DNA of 64,000 bases from an uncultured Bacilli bacterium (GCA_944350495.1 CALVOZ010000003.1:124001-188000); one strand, 5' to 3'; positions 52,149 to 60,648 are shown, counted from the first letter of the stretch. Numbers and translations are program-made. Notes: generated by a model from the letters alone, not told the origin.

Positions 52149-53537
52149 ATGAGTAAAACAAAAAATAAAAGGAAAATAAAAAAACAAGTAGTTTTTAATT
52201 TGATTAGTATTTTAGTTATAAGCATATTTGCTACATTTTATTTAGGAAGATTTATTTACTATTACAAGGACAATCAGAAAGAAGTTATATATTCTGATAT
52301 CTTAGCTGAACAAATAGTTGAACGCGTTGGTAAGTATGAGATTGAAGAGTATTTAATTGAAAAAAATAATATATATCGCTTTGTCGGTGAACCTAAGTAT
52401 AATTATGTAAAGTTTAATGGTTATACTTGGAGGATTATTAAAATTAATGAAGATAAATCAATTACTATGATAATGGATGATTCTATTATTGCCCTTGATT
52501 ATGGTAATGTTTCAGAATATAAAGATTCACAAATTAATAAATGGTTAAATAAACAAGATAATGTTCAATATAGTGGAATTTTCAATAATATTATTGCTGA
52601 AAATTTAGATCTTTTAACTACTACAAAAACATGTAATGATAAATTTAATAAAATTGAAAGCATTGAATGTTATGAAGTAAGTAGTGAATATCAAATTTCT
52701 TTACTTAGCATGAACGATTATGCTGAAGCTGGAGGTGCTAATAGCTATTTAAATAATGGAACATATTTTTGGACAACTAATTTAAATAAAGATAATCAAT
52801 TTTGGTATATTTCAGACGAAGGTTCCACTGGTGTTGCAGAACATGACGAAGAATATGGTGTTAGACCAGTTATTACTTTAAAACCTGGTGTTAAAGTTAT
52901 CCGTGGTAGTGGTACAAATGATGACCCATATATTATAGAAGAAAAAGAAATCAATACTTTAAAAGATGCTTATATTGGACAATATATTATTTTGAATGAT
53001 TCGTTATGGCGTATTGTTGAGCATAATGGTAATGCCACAAAAGTAGTAAGTGAAGAGTATATGAAAGATGCTGATGGTAACGATTATTTAATGACTTATA
53101 GTACAATTAATCATAATGTCGATTTAAATGATGAAACAACATTGTTATATTATTTAAATAATACGTATTATAAAAATTTTAAAGAGAAAAATTTATTAGT
53201 TAAAGGTAGTTTTTACGATGGCGGATATGTAGCTTCTGGTAATTACGATTATACTTCTACTTATAATTCTAAATTTAATGCTTATGTTGGTTTATTATCT
53301 ATTGCTGAACCATTTGTCTATGATTTAGGTAATGTATTTACTTCAATAGTAAATGTTGAAAATGAGTTAACAGTATACGTTATTAACGAAGAAGAATTAT
53401 TATTTGAAGATAGTATTACTAATCAACACTATGTAAGACCATCTGTATATGTTAAAAATACAGCTGTTATTACTGAAGGAGAGGGAACTTATTTATCACC
53501 TTATAAGTTAGGAAGTGAAAATGATGGAGAAGCATAA
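52149..53537 (+). CDS. Membrane-anchored protein with two DUF6273-like modules
   Basis: 462 residues behind AAGAGG. One N-terminal helix (about 17-38) after a basic tail, so the rest is outside. Two modules follow: the first (about 70-260) with YTWRIIKINEDKS, QINKWLN, LSMNDYAEAGG, YFWTTNL and GVRPVITLKPGV; the second (275-455) with DSLWRIVEHNGN, LLYYLNNTYY, LLSIAEPFVYD and YVRPSVYVKN. The order W(R)I - WLN - LLS...D - GVRPV is that of DUF6273-type surface modules, related to formylglycine/C-type-lectin folds. Likely a binding protein. The next gene overlaps its end. Confidence 0.75.
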   Translation: MSKTKNKRKIKKQVVFNLISILVISIFATFYLGRFIYYYKDNQKEVIYSDILAEQIVERVGKYEIEEYLIEKNNIYRFVGEPKYNYVKFNGYTWRIIKINEDKSITMIMDDSIIALDYGNVSEYKDSQINKWLNKQDNVQYSGIFNNIIAENLDLLTTTKTCNDKFNKIESIECYEVSSEYQISLLSMNDYAEAGGANSYLNNGTYFWTTNLNKDNQFWYISDEGSTGVAEHDEEYGVRPVITLKPGVKVIRGSGTNDDPYIIEEKEINTLKDAYIGQYIILNDSLWRIVEHNGNATKVVSEEYMKDADGNDYLMTYSTINHNVDLNDETTLLYYLNNTYYKNFKEKNLLVKGSFYDGGYVASGNYDYTSTYNSKFNAYVGLLSIAEPFVYDLGNVFTSIVNVENELTVYVINEEELLFEDSITNQHYVRPSVYVKNTAVITEGEGTYLSPYKLGSENDGEA

Positions 53538-54537
53538 AAAGAAAAAAATTCAGAAATTAACTATTATTACAGCTTTTATTGATATTTGCATTGTTATCTT
53601 CCTTGTTGTTGTATATGGCCCCTTCCCTACTTTTAAAAATTGGTTTGTAACGACAGCCCTAGCAACTGGCAACCATAAATATTTTGCTAATGTCTTATAT
53701 TCAGATGAAGATATTTTAGGAGTTTTAAGAGAAAATAATGTTGTGGAAACTGGCGATGAGACAAACGCTGAGGAAATAACTTTTGATAATTCGCCTAAAG
53801 AATCTTATGAATCAATCTATGAAGAACAGGTTCTTGATCGTGAAGAAGGAACTTTGTATAAATTAATTGAAATTGATGAAAAAGATTATAGTGGGTATAT
53901 GGTAGCCATATATGATCCATCAAGAATTAATTTAGTTAGTTCTTCTAAAATAAATAATCGTGGACAACAAATGACTGATTTCAGTAAAGAGCAAAAAGCA
54001 ATTGTAGCAATTAATGCGAGTGGATTCAGTCGAAGTGGTACGAGATTAATTCCAACTGGTACAGTTATCCAAGATGGTAAAGTTACATCTGTTGGTAATC
54101 CTAATCGTCATGGTGGTGGATTGATTGGATTTAATAAAGATAATGTTTTAGTACTTACAACTGAAAGCGCTGAAAATGCAATAAAAAAAGGCATGCGTGA
54201 TGCAGTTACCTTTGGGCCGTTCTTGATTGTTAACGGTAAATCAGCTGAAGTTAATGGTAATGGTGGTTGGGGATATGCTAATAGAACTGCTATTGCCCAA
54301 AGAAAAGATGGAATTGTTCTATTCTTGGTTATTGATGGTCGCGGTGCTAATGGTAGCAACGGAATATCTATTAAAGATATGATTACATTATTTGAAAAGT
54401 ACGGAGCTTATAATGCTGCTAATTTAGATGGCGGTGGCTCGTCAGTATTAACAATTAATGGTAAATTAATTAATGAACCTAGAGGATTTGGATATACTGG
54501 TGAAAGATATTTACCAAATGCTTGGATGGTAAAATAA
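53521..54537 (+). CDS. Phosphodiester glycosidase family protein (NAGPA-like), membrane-anchored
   Basis: 338 residues from ATG 53521; a GTG at 53515 is part of the approach to the ribosome site. One N-terminal helix (about 12-32). The NAGPA domain (about 110-338) has VAINASGFSRSG, IPTGTVIQDGKV, VTFGPFLIVNGK, GGWGYANRTAIAQRKDG, LVIDGRG and the catalytic-site AANLDGGGSSVL. The mammalian homologue removes GlcNAc from a phosphodiester; bacterial members are thought to act on cell-wall polymers or exopolysaccharide linkages. It overlaps the DUF6273-like gene by 17 bases. Confidence 0.92.
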   Translation: MMEKHKKKKIQKLTIITAFIDICIVIFLVVVYGPFPTFKNWFVTTALATGNHKYFANVLYSDEDILGVLRENNVVETGDETNAEEITFDNSPKESYESIYEEQVLDREEGTLYKLIEIDEKDYSGYMVAIYDPSRINLVSSSKINNRGQQMTDFSKEQKAIVAINASGFSRSGTRLIPTGTVIQDGKVTSVGNPNRHGGGLIGFNKDNVLVLTTESAENAIKKGMRDAVTFGPFLIVNGKSAEVNGNGGWGYANRTAIAQRKDGIVLFLVIDGRGANGSNGISIKDMITLFEKYGAYNAANLDGGGSSVLTINGKLINEPRGFGYTGERYLPNAWMVK

Positions 54538-54566
54538 AAAGAAGAATTAAATTCTTCTTTTTATTA
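54536..54566. terminator. Bidirectional terminator
   Basis: AAAAAGAAGAAT/ATTCTTCTTTTT with a TAA loop, between convergent genes. Confidence 0.88.
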
Positions 54567-54791
54567 TTCTTCAGTGACAAAATCTTCTAATTCTCCATTT
54601 TCATTTACGATTTTATTAACTTGTTCTTCAATATTTTTTAATTTTTCATCACATTCATTGACTAATTTCATTGCTCTTGTATATTTTTCAATTGATGAAT
54701 CTAAATCAATTTCTCCTAATTCTAGTTCATTAATAATTTCTTCTAACTCTTTGATTTTATCTTCAAATTTTACTTCTTTTTCTTTAACCAT
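54564..54791 (-). CDS. xseB: Exodeoxyribonuclease VII small subunit
   Basis: 75 residues, the normal length. VKFEDKIKELEEIINELELGEIDLD followed by SIEKYTRAMKLVNECDEKL is the XseB helical hairpin (quoted in two parts: KFEDKIKELEEIINELE and SSIEKYTRAMKL). Together with XseA it degrades single-stranded DNA. One base separates it from xseA. The Lys-rich ATG region has GGAG upstream. Confidence 0.95.
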   Translation of the reverse strand: MVKEKEVKFEDKIKELEEIINELELGEIDLDSSIEKYTRAMKLVNECDEKLKNIEEQVNKIVNENGELEDFVTEE

Positions 54792-54792
54792 T

Positions 54793-56067
54793 TTATATCT
54801 CCTCTATTTTATTTACTGTCGCAGTCATAGTTCCATCTTGAAGTCTAATTGTTATATTAGCATCTTTTTTAATACTTTTAACGGATGATACTACTTTACT
54901 ATTTATATAAGTAACCGCATATCCCCTCTTAAGTACTCCTAAGGGATTAACTAATTCTAGTTTTTCAATTATATTAGCAAATTTATGTTTTTTATCTTCA
55001 TATAATAATTTAGGATTTTTTAATACATATGACTCTTTTATTTTATCTAGACGATGATGTTCCTTAGTAATATATAGATTCATAGAATCGATGATATTAG
55101 ATAATAAGATGTCGAGTTTTTGTCTTTTATTATCATACATAATCATAGGATTTTTAATAACGAAAGAATTTTTAATTGATTCTAAATATAATTTTTGATA
55201 ATTAACTTGTTTTCTAACTGCTTCACCTAATCTTATTTTTAATTGATTTAAATATTTTTTAAGATCATTAATATCAGGAACAGCCATTTCAGCGGCCCCC
55301 GTAGGAGTAGGTGCTCGATGGTCGGCAACAAAATCTGCTATTGTAAAGTCAATTTCATGTCCTACAGCACTTATTACAGGTATAGTGCATTCAAATATTG
55401 CTCTAGCGACAATTTCTTCGTTAAAGGCCCATAAATCTTCAATAGAGCCGCCACCTCGACCAACTATAAGTAAATCTAAATCATGATTTTCTGCTCGTTT
55501 AATGTTTCTAACAATATCTGGAGCTGCATATTCACCTTGAACTAAGCTTGGGAAAAGAATTGTTTCACAAATTGGATATCGACGTTTAATAGTTGATAAA
55601 ATATCTTTAATTGCTGCACCTGTAGGCGCAGTTACGATTCCAATTTTTGTTGGATATTTAGGTAGAACTTTTTTATATTTAGGATTAAATAAGCCTTCAT
55701 TTGCTAATTTCTCTTTTAGTTTTTCAAAAGCAATATATAAATTTCCTACTCCATCCTCTTGCATATCTTCAATATATATTTGATAACTTCCGGTAGCTTC
55801 ATAGACACCAATTCTCCCCATAACTAATACTTTAGTGCCATCAACTGGTTTAAAGTTTAGTTTAGTCGCATACCTGCTGAACATAATCGCATTTATTTTA
55901 CTAGTTTCATCTTTTAAAGAAAAATATAAATGGCCAGTGGTATGGCCTTTAAAATTAGATATTTCGCCTTTAAGAAAAACGCATCTTAAATGTTCATTGC
56001 GATCAAATTGGTCTTTTAAATACCTATTGATTACACTAACACTAAGATATTTAGAACTATTATTCAT
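54793..56067 (-). CDS. xseA: Exodeoxyribonuclease VII large subunit
   Basis: 424 residues. N-terminal OB fold (CVFLKGEISNFKGHTTGHLYF), catalytic domain with IGIVTAPTGAAIKDIL, RRYPICETILFPSLVQG, VGRGGGSIEDLWAFNEE and SAVGHEIDFTIADFVADHRAPTPTGAAE (given in part), then coiled coil and C-terminal beta segment ending LKRGYAVTY. Complete. Its start overlaps the end of nusB by eight bases. Confidence 0.97.
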   Translation of the reverse strand: MNNSSKYLSVSVINRYLKDQFDRNEHLRCVFLKGEISNFKGHTTGHLYFSLKDETSKINAIMFSRYATKLNFKPVDGTKVLVMGRIGVYEATGSYQIYIEDMQEDGVGNLYIAFEKLKEKLANEGLFNPKYKKVLPKYPTKIGIVTAPTGAAIKDILSTIKRRYPICETILFPSLVQGEYAAPDIVRNIKRAENHDLDLLIVGRGGGSIEDLWAFNEEIVARAIFECTIPVISAVGHEIDFTIADFVADHRAPTPTGAAEMAVPDINDLKKYLNQLKIRLGEAVRKQVNYQKLYLESIKNSFVIKNPMIMYDNKRQKLDILLSNIIDSMNLYITKEHHRLDKIKESYVLKNPKLLYEDKKHKFANIIEKLELVNPLGVLKRGYAVTYINSKVVSSVKSIKKDANITIRLQDGTMTATVNKIEEI

Positions 56068-56473
56068 GATCCACCTTATTATGATAAATTTTATCTAAGA
56101 CACCATTAATCATTTTACGAACTTCATCATCACTATATAATTTAGCTAATTCAATTGCTTCATTTATAACAACTACTTCCGGTGTATCAGTATAAATTAA
56201 TTCGTAAATAGCTAATCTAAGTATTGCTTGATCAGTAAAACCTAATCTAGTAATAGTCCATTTATTTAAATATTTATTAGCTATATCATCGATATCTTTT
56301 TGATTTGTAATTACACCATAAACACAGTCTTTAACAAATTCATTATCAATTTCTAATTGTTCATTAATTACTTTATCGACTTCATAATCTATTTTATTAT
56401 TCTTATATACATCTATTTGATATAAGATAGTCATAATTACTTTTCTTAATTCACTACGAGTTATTTGTTCCAT
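56060..56473 (-). CDS. nusB: Transcription antitermination factor NusB
   Basis: 137 residues from ATG 56473, after AGGTGATTGTT; a GTG at 56482 is inside that site. All helical, with TRSELRKVIMTILYQID, RLGFTDQAILRLAIYEL, TDTPEVVVINEAIELAKLY and GVLDKI, the NusB signature. It binds boxA RNA with NusE in rRNA antitermination. Order nusB-xseA-xseB is common in Bacillota. Confidence 0.94.
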   Translation of the reverse strand: MEQITRSELRKVIMTILYQIDVYKNNKIDYEVDKVINEQLEIDNEFVKDCVYGVITNQKDIDDIANKYLNKWTITRLGFTDQAILRLAIYELIYTDTPEVVVINEAIELAKLYSDDEVRKMINGVLDKIYHNKVDHE

Positions 56474-56510
56474 AACAATCACCTAATAATATTTTAGCAC
56501 AAAGCGAAAT

Positions 56511-56536
56511 AAAAAAGAATATCAAAGATACTCTTT
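56511..56536 (-). terminator. Terminator of the two-helix membrane protein gene
   Basis: AAAGAGTATC/GATATTCTTT with one G-T pair and a T tail on the minus strand. Confidence 0.65.
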
Positions 56537-56930
56537 ATTTTAATATTGAGCTCAAACTGTCTCTTAATGATTCTAATTCTATATATTTTTTATTTCTAAA
56601 AGAATTATTTTTTCTAATTGTAGTTAATAATTTTACAGTTGATAATGAAAAACCGATGAATGTAAGAATAACACCAAGTAAGTATTCATCAGTAGCAACT
56701 AAGTAAAGACCCAAACATATTAAAGTTAAACTGATTACTAAAGTTATTAAAATTAAAATATTGTTTTGATATTGGTGTTCCATACTAGAAACTTTATTTT
56801 TTAAATATTCAATTTGGTCTTCTTTTGACATGTTTAAAGTTTCCATAGCTTCAATAATATTATTATAAATAATTTCATTTTTGTTTTTTTCTTCACCACT
56901 GATAGCTATGTTTAATATTTCTCTTTCCAT
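56535..56930 (-). CDS. Small two-helix membrane protein, unknown
   Basis: 131 residues from ATG 56930 (GGGAGG eight bases upstream); a longer frame to 57002 would read through a terminator-like hairpin. The N-terminal half is a charged coiled coil (NIIEAMETLNMSKEDQIEYLKNK), followed by two membrane helices (about 58-80 and 84-104) and a cytoplasmic helix. No family recognised. It lies downstream of the spoIIP pair but seems separated from it by a hairpin. Confidence 0.65.
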   Translation of the reverse strand: MEREILNIAISGEEKNKNEIIYNNIIEAMETLNMSKEDQIEYLKNKVSSMEHQYQNNILILITLVISLTLICLGLYLVATDEYLLGVILTFIGFSLSTVKLLTTIRKNNSFRNKKYIELESLRDSLSSILK

Positions 56931-56973
56931 ACTAACCTCCCAAGATATAAGAGATATACTATCACACTTTTTC

Positions 56974-56991
56974 AAAAAATGCAAAGCATTA
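56974..56991 (-). terminator. Terminator of the spoIIP operon
   Basis: AATGC/GCATT with a three-base loop and T6 on the minus strand, just around the stop codon of the 108-residue gene. Confidence 0.6.
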
Positions 56992-57315
56992 TTCTTGAAC
57001 ATAATTAGAAATACTAGAAAATAGTTTAATAATGCTATCTTCTATAGTGTTACTAATAAATTTTGAGAGATTTAATCCGATGTTAGAAAAAGTATTTTCA
57101 TAATTAAGATTTGTATTAACAGTGTATTCTTTAATATCTACCTCCTTCCCATCTTTAATATCTTGTTCAAACTGTCTAATTTGTTCTTCGGTCATTATCA
57201 TTTTTTGATAATTTTGATATTCATAATAACCAGTTAATTGGGAAAAATATAATGTCATAAAAACTGTAAATAAAAATATATTACACCATTTAAAGATTTG
57301 ATATCTTTTCGTCAT
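56989..57315 (-). CDS. Small single-pass membrane protein following spoIIP (YqxA position)
   Basis: 108 residues behind AGGAG inside spoIIP; it overlaps spoIIP by 26 bases. One N-terminal helix (CNIFLFTVFMTLYFSQL) and an extracytoplasmic part with an acidic, Gln-rich helix (EEQIRQFEQDIKDGKEVD) and a C-terminal amphipathic helix SKFISNTIEDSIIKLFSSI. In Bacillus the gene after spoIIP is yqxA, also a small single-pass protein with an outer domain. Position and layout agree, but sequence similarity is not obvious to me. A role next to SpoIIP in engulfment is inference. Confidence 0.65.
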   Translation of the reverse strand: MTKRYQIFKWCNIFLFTVFMTLYFSQLTGYYEYQNYQKMIMTEEQIRQFEQDIKDGKEVDIKEYTVNTNLNYENTFSNIGLNLSKFISNTIEDSIIKLFSSISNYVQE

Positions 57316-58156
57316 TTAAATAATCTCCTATTATTGGGCTAATTAAGTCAATTGTATTTTTTACTTCATTATAAGTATTTTGATTTCCTCCTAGTTCAAT
57401 TAAAATAATATTATCAGCTAAATCTTGATTATATATTCCATTAACATTATTACCACTTTGTAAAAGTATTCCACGAGTCAGAGTTGGATATTTATTTTTA
57501 ATTAATTTATTTAAATTAAGTGCTATTTCATAATTTTTCTTATAATTTTTGTTTTTCTTTCCTATTACAAATAATATTTTGGCGCATTTTTTTCCTTGAA
57601 TTGTTGCAGTCGATGCAGATTTGGAGATTGCATCACGATGTAAATCAATTATTAAATCATAAGTTTTATCTTTTATTTCTTCTTTAATAAAATATCTACT
57701 AGCTAAATAACTTTGATTATATGAATAATTATTAGTTATTATAAACTGGCCTATATCTCCTTCCTCAATAGTGACATTAATATTGTATTGACTTAGTGTT
57801 TGTTTTAGATAATTAGATGCATTAACAACACTTTTATTATCACTATACTTTTCTTTTGGGTGAGTACTATAAACATATATAGTTTTGCTTTCAATTTCAT
57901 TAATAACTGGCTTTAGCATGGGTTTTATATTCGCTTTATAATTTAATAAATTAATTGGTTTATTTAAAGTATTATCTTTAATTTTATTATAATAATCAAT
58001 TATAAGTAATTTAGGATAAAAATATTTAATTGGTTCGATTGAATTTAAAAAGTAAATACATATTTTTATCATCAAAATGGAAAATATTGAAATTAAAATA
58101 TATTTTATAATGGATAATCTTCTAATTATTTTTTTAGTTTTAAAATGTTTAGTCAT
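57290..58156 (-). CDS. spoIIP: Stage II sporulation protein P (amidase/endopeptidase)
   Basis: 288 residues behind AAGGAGG. An N-terminal helix (about 18-38) anchors an outer amidase domain. Family motifs: VYSTHPKEKY (zinc His), VEEGDIG-like IEEGDIGQFII, NQSYLASRYF, DLIIDLHRDAISKSAST (second His, Asp), AKILFVIGKKN, YPTLTRGILLQ and YNQDLADNIILIELGGNQNT (Glu). It cuts peptidoglycan during engulfment with SpoIID and SpoIIM. The gene is not next to gpr or lepA as in Bacillus. Confidence 0.94.
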   Translation of the reverse strand: MTKHFKTKKIIRRLSIIKYILISIFSILMIKICIYFLNSIEPIKYFYPKLLIIDYYNKIKDNTLNKPINLLNYKANIKPMLKPVINEIESKTIYVYSTHPKEKYSDNKSVVNASNYLKQTLSQYNINVTIEEGDIGQFIITNNYSYNQSYLASRYFIKEEIKDKTYDLIIDLHRDAISKSASTATIQGKKCAKILFVIGKKNKNYKKNYEIALNLNKLIKNKYPTLTRGILLQSGNNVNGIYNQDLADNIILIELGGNQNTYNEVKNTIDLISPIIGDYLNDEKISNL

Positions 58157-58206
58157 ATTACCTCCTTAATATATTTATATCTCATAATACTGTAATATTT
58201 TGTCAT

Positions 58207-58230
58207 AAAAAAAAGACTATAAATAGTCTT
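58207..58230 (-). terminator. Terminator of the prepilin-tcdA-HAD operon
   Basis: AAGACTA/TAGTCTT with a TTTA loop and T8 on the minus strand. Confidence 0.85.
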
Positions 58231-58960
58231 CAACTTGTTTTTCAAATTCAATATCAAATTCATCAGGGTTTGAGGTTGGAGTAATGAGTTCTAATAATTC
58301 TTTAATATCTTTAACTGTTTTTATTGATTTATCTTTTAAATCTTGAATACTGTTTTCAAATGTATATCCTTTATAATTTTCAATTAATTCTAAATCATTT
58401 GTGCCAACTCCAGTTGCAATAACTTTATCAACATCATAATTATAGGCATTAATAAGATAATCAACTGCACTTGCTTTAGTGACACTAGAATCAACTATAT
58501 TTAAATAAGAGTCATCGACATGTCCATGAACTTCTGGATAACTGTTTTCTATTTTATTTAACAATATTTTAGCTTTTTCTATATCATATGGTCTACCAAC
58601 TATGCCGTTAGCTGATTTACTGGTATCCCTAACATAGCCGTGACTTGTATCAACATAAACTTCTAACATATTATCATCATTTAATAGTTGATTGAAAATT
58701 GGTCTAACTAAATCTTGTTTAATATCCTTACGGTATACAACATTAAAAAATTGATCAAAGATTACCGCGCCATTATTACAAATGTAATATTCACAATTAA
58801 GGTTAATCATGCTTAAATCTTCAGCTAAATAGTTCATAGCTTTATTAGTCGCCAAAATAAAGACGTTCCCTTTGTCAACAAATTGATTAATTGCATCGAT
58901 ATCGGTCTTTAAGTTTTCTAAAGAAAAAGAATTTGTTATATCACTTACAACTATTTGCAT
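58217..58960 (-). CDS. Cof-type HAD protein with a changed first motif
   Basis: 247 residues behind AAGGAGA. The fold follows Cof/YbiV phosphatases: FILATNKAMNYL as motif II, CNNGAVIFDQFFNVVYRKDI, a C2 cap, and the GVGTNDLELIENY motif near 180 with FENSIQDLKDKS after it. Motif I, normally DxDGT, reads VVSDITNSFS: the first Asp remains but the second is Thr, and the GT is gone. Catalysis may be lost or reduced. Last gene of a four-gene operon. It continues in an acidic tail. Confidence 0.8.
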   Translation of the reverse strand: MQIVVSDITNSFSLENLKTDIDAINQFVDKGNVFILATNKAMNYLAEDLSMINLNCEYYICNNGAVIFDQFFNVVYRKDIKQDLVRPIFNQLLNDDNMLEVYVDTSHGYVRDTSKSANGIVGRPYDIEKAKILLNKIENSYPEVHGHVDDSYLNIVDSSVTKASAVDYLINAYNYDVDKVIATGVGTNDLELIENYKGYTFENSIQDLKDKSIKTVKDIKELLELITPTSNPDEFDIEFEKQVEDYL

Positions 58961-58976
58961 ATAGACATCTCCTTAA

Positions 58977-59510
58977 TTAACTAATCAAAGCTACTGAAAT
59001 CATATCTCCAATATTATGGAATGTATCGATAACTAAGTATATTTTATTTTTAAACCAAGTTGTTTTACTTGCTTTTGCATCTATAATAATTGTAAAATTA
59101 TCTCCATTAATTTCTAAAAAAGCAGTTGTATTATACCTTTTATATCTATTAATTAATACTTTAGGATCGATAAATTGTGATGTTCCATATATATATATTT
59201 TACCTTTGGTAATGATTATGCTATCACCAATAAAATACTTAAAATATTCATACATTTCATTTAAATCAAAAATTAGAGTATCAATTGATTTCTTTTTAAA
59301 AGTTTTTCTTAACTTTTTAATATTAACTTTTTTTCCGTTAGTAATCTTACTTTTTTTTCTAGAAGAAAAGATTCCTCTTCTTTTAGTAAAATCGATTGTA
59401 AAAACTGAGGCTTTTTTATTTTTGCTTAAGGCTTGAAGCAAATCTTTGTTTTGTACGCCTACACAAACGACATTGCCATTAAAACTTTTTGCGTCATCTA
59501 ATAGTTTCAT
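58977..59510 (-). CDS. Unknown protein between tcdA and the HAD gene
   Basis: 177 residues behind AGGTGA. It begins MKLLDDAKSFNGNVVCVGVQNKDLL like a Rossmann-type nucleotide fold, then TIDFTKRRGIFSSRKKSK with a basic loop, then DTLIFDLNEMYEYFKYFIGDSIIITKGKIYIYG (parts quoted: DTLIFDLNEMYEYFKYF). The pattern recalls the first half of a class I methyltransferase, but the SAM loop is not convincing. Only seven bases from tcdA, so same operon. Function unknown. Confidence 0.65.
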   Translation of the reverse strand: MKLLDDAKSFNGNVVCVGVQNKDLLQALSKNKKASVFTIDFTKRRGIFSSRKKSKITNGKKVNIKKLRKTFKKKSIDTLIFDLNEMYEYFKYFIGDSIIITKGKIYIYGTSQFIDPKVLINRYKRYNTTAFLEINGDNFTIIIDAKASKTTWFKNKIYLVIDTFHNIGDMISVALIS

Positions 59511-59517
59511 AATTCAC

Positions 59518-60195
59518 CTACTTAATAATTTGGTTTATAACATAACTAGTTGCTAATAGCCCTGCAACAGCTGGTACAAAAGCATTAGAGGGAATCGGTT
59601 GTGTAACTTGCGAATATTTTATTTCATCACTGCATATAACCATTATTTTCCCTTTAATACGGTTATCTTTAACAAATTTACGAATCTTTTTAGCTAATGA
59701 ATCATAACTAGTTTTGCTAATGTCCATTATCTTTAATTTACTTGGATCCATTTTATTGCCTGTTCCCATGCATGAAATAAATGGAATATTTAGTTTTTTA
59801 CAAGTTAAAATAATATTTAACTTTGTTGAAACTGTATCACAAGCATCAACAACAAAATCAACATTATTTATATACTCATTAATATTCTCCGCATTAATAA
59901 ATTCTTTACTAGTTTTTATTTCTATATTAGGATTTATATCCTGAATACGTTTACGCATAACATCAACTTTATATTCCCCAATATTACTATGCAGCGCGAT
60001 TATTTGTCGATTTATGTTAGTTTCATCTATCACATCATAATCAACAATATGTAGATAACCAATTCCACTACGTGCTAAAGACTCTGCCGTATAACCGCCT
60101 ACTCCTCCAATGCCAATAATTAGTACTCGTGCTTTTTTAAGTTTATCTAAATTATCAGTACCAATTAAAATTTCAAATCTATTTAAATAGTTCAT
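59518..60195 (-). CDS. tcdA: tRNA threonylcarbamoyladenosine dehydratase
   Basis: 225 residues from ATG 60195, which overlaps the stop codon of the prepilin gene (TAATG); a TTG start at 60201 is possible but less likely. ThiF/MoeB/E1-like fold: VLIIGIGGVGGYTAESLARSG binds ATP, IVDYDVIDETNINRQI contains the adenylation residues, VVDACDTVSTKLNI and SCMGTGNKMDPSKL follow, as in TcdA/CsdL. It turns t6A37 of tRNA into cyclic t6A. No zinc CxxC pairs, as usual in TcdA. Confidence 0.92.
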   Translation of the reverse strand: MNYLNRFEILIGTDNLDKLKKARVLIIGIGGVGGYTAESLARSGIGYLHIVDYDVIDETNINRQIIALHSNIGEYKVDVMRKRIQDINPNIEIKTSKEFINAENINEYINNVDFVVDACDTVSTKLNIILTCKKLNIPFISCMGTGNKMDPSKLKIMDISKTSYDSLAKKIRKFVKDNRIKGKIMVICSDEIKYSQVTQPIPSNAFVPAVAGLLATSYVINQIIK

Positions 60196-60560
60196 TAACA
60201 ACTACAAGTATTAGTTAATTGATAAACCCATTTTGTTCCGTTATGACTAGCAGTAACGCAATAGGTATTTTCTAATTCTTCTTCTTTTTCTTTTTTTACA
60301 GTTGATATTGGGGTTTTAGTATAATTTTGTTTAATTAATGTTTTAATTCTAACGCAATAATTACTGCCTTCTGCCATTATTGTTGTATCGTTCCAATAAT
60401 TTTTTGCATTGGTTATAAGTAAGGTTTCTGTTGCTTCATCCATTTTTTCTTCAGTTTTAGTCATTGCACCCAAGATGTTAGGAAATGCAACTAAAACTAT
60501 TAAGGTAAGAATTGTTAATACACCAATGATTTCTACTAATGTAAAGCCTTTTTGATTCAT
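60195..60560 (-). CDS. Type IV prepilin-like protein
   Basis: 121 residues from ATG 60560 behind GAGGTACGT. A short leader MNQKG is followed by FTLVEIIGVLTILTLIVLVAF, the prepilin peptidase site (Gly-Phe, Glu at +5) and hydrophobic helix. The rest is small, with Cys pairs (NYCVRI...TYCVTA...NTCSC) that may form disulfides. No assembly ATPase, prepilin peptidase or other pilin is in the window. Its stop codon overlaps tcdA, a housekeeping gene, so it may be a pseudopilin of a competence or secretion system encoded elsewhere. Confidence 0.88.
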   Translation of the reverse strand: MNQKGFTLVEIIGVLTILTLIVLVAFPNILGAMTKTEEKMDEATETLLITNAKNYWNDTTIMAEGSNYCVRIKTLIKQNYTKTPISTVKKEKEEELENTYCVTASHNGTKWVYQLTNTCSC

Positions 60561-60608
60561 ACGTACCTCGCAATCTATTACCATTATAATTGTATCATAA
60601 ATTTGAGA

Positions 60609-60637
60609 AAAAAGACAAGGTAAATCCTTGTTCTTTT
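60609..60637 (-). terminator. Terminator of yjjX
   Basis: ACAAGG/CCTTGT stem extended by AAG/CTT on the minus strand, then T6. Confidence 0.75.
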
Positions 60638-60648
60638 ATAATTAATAA

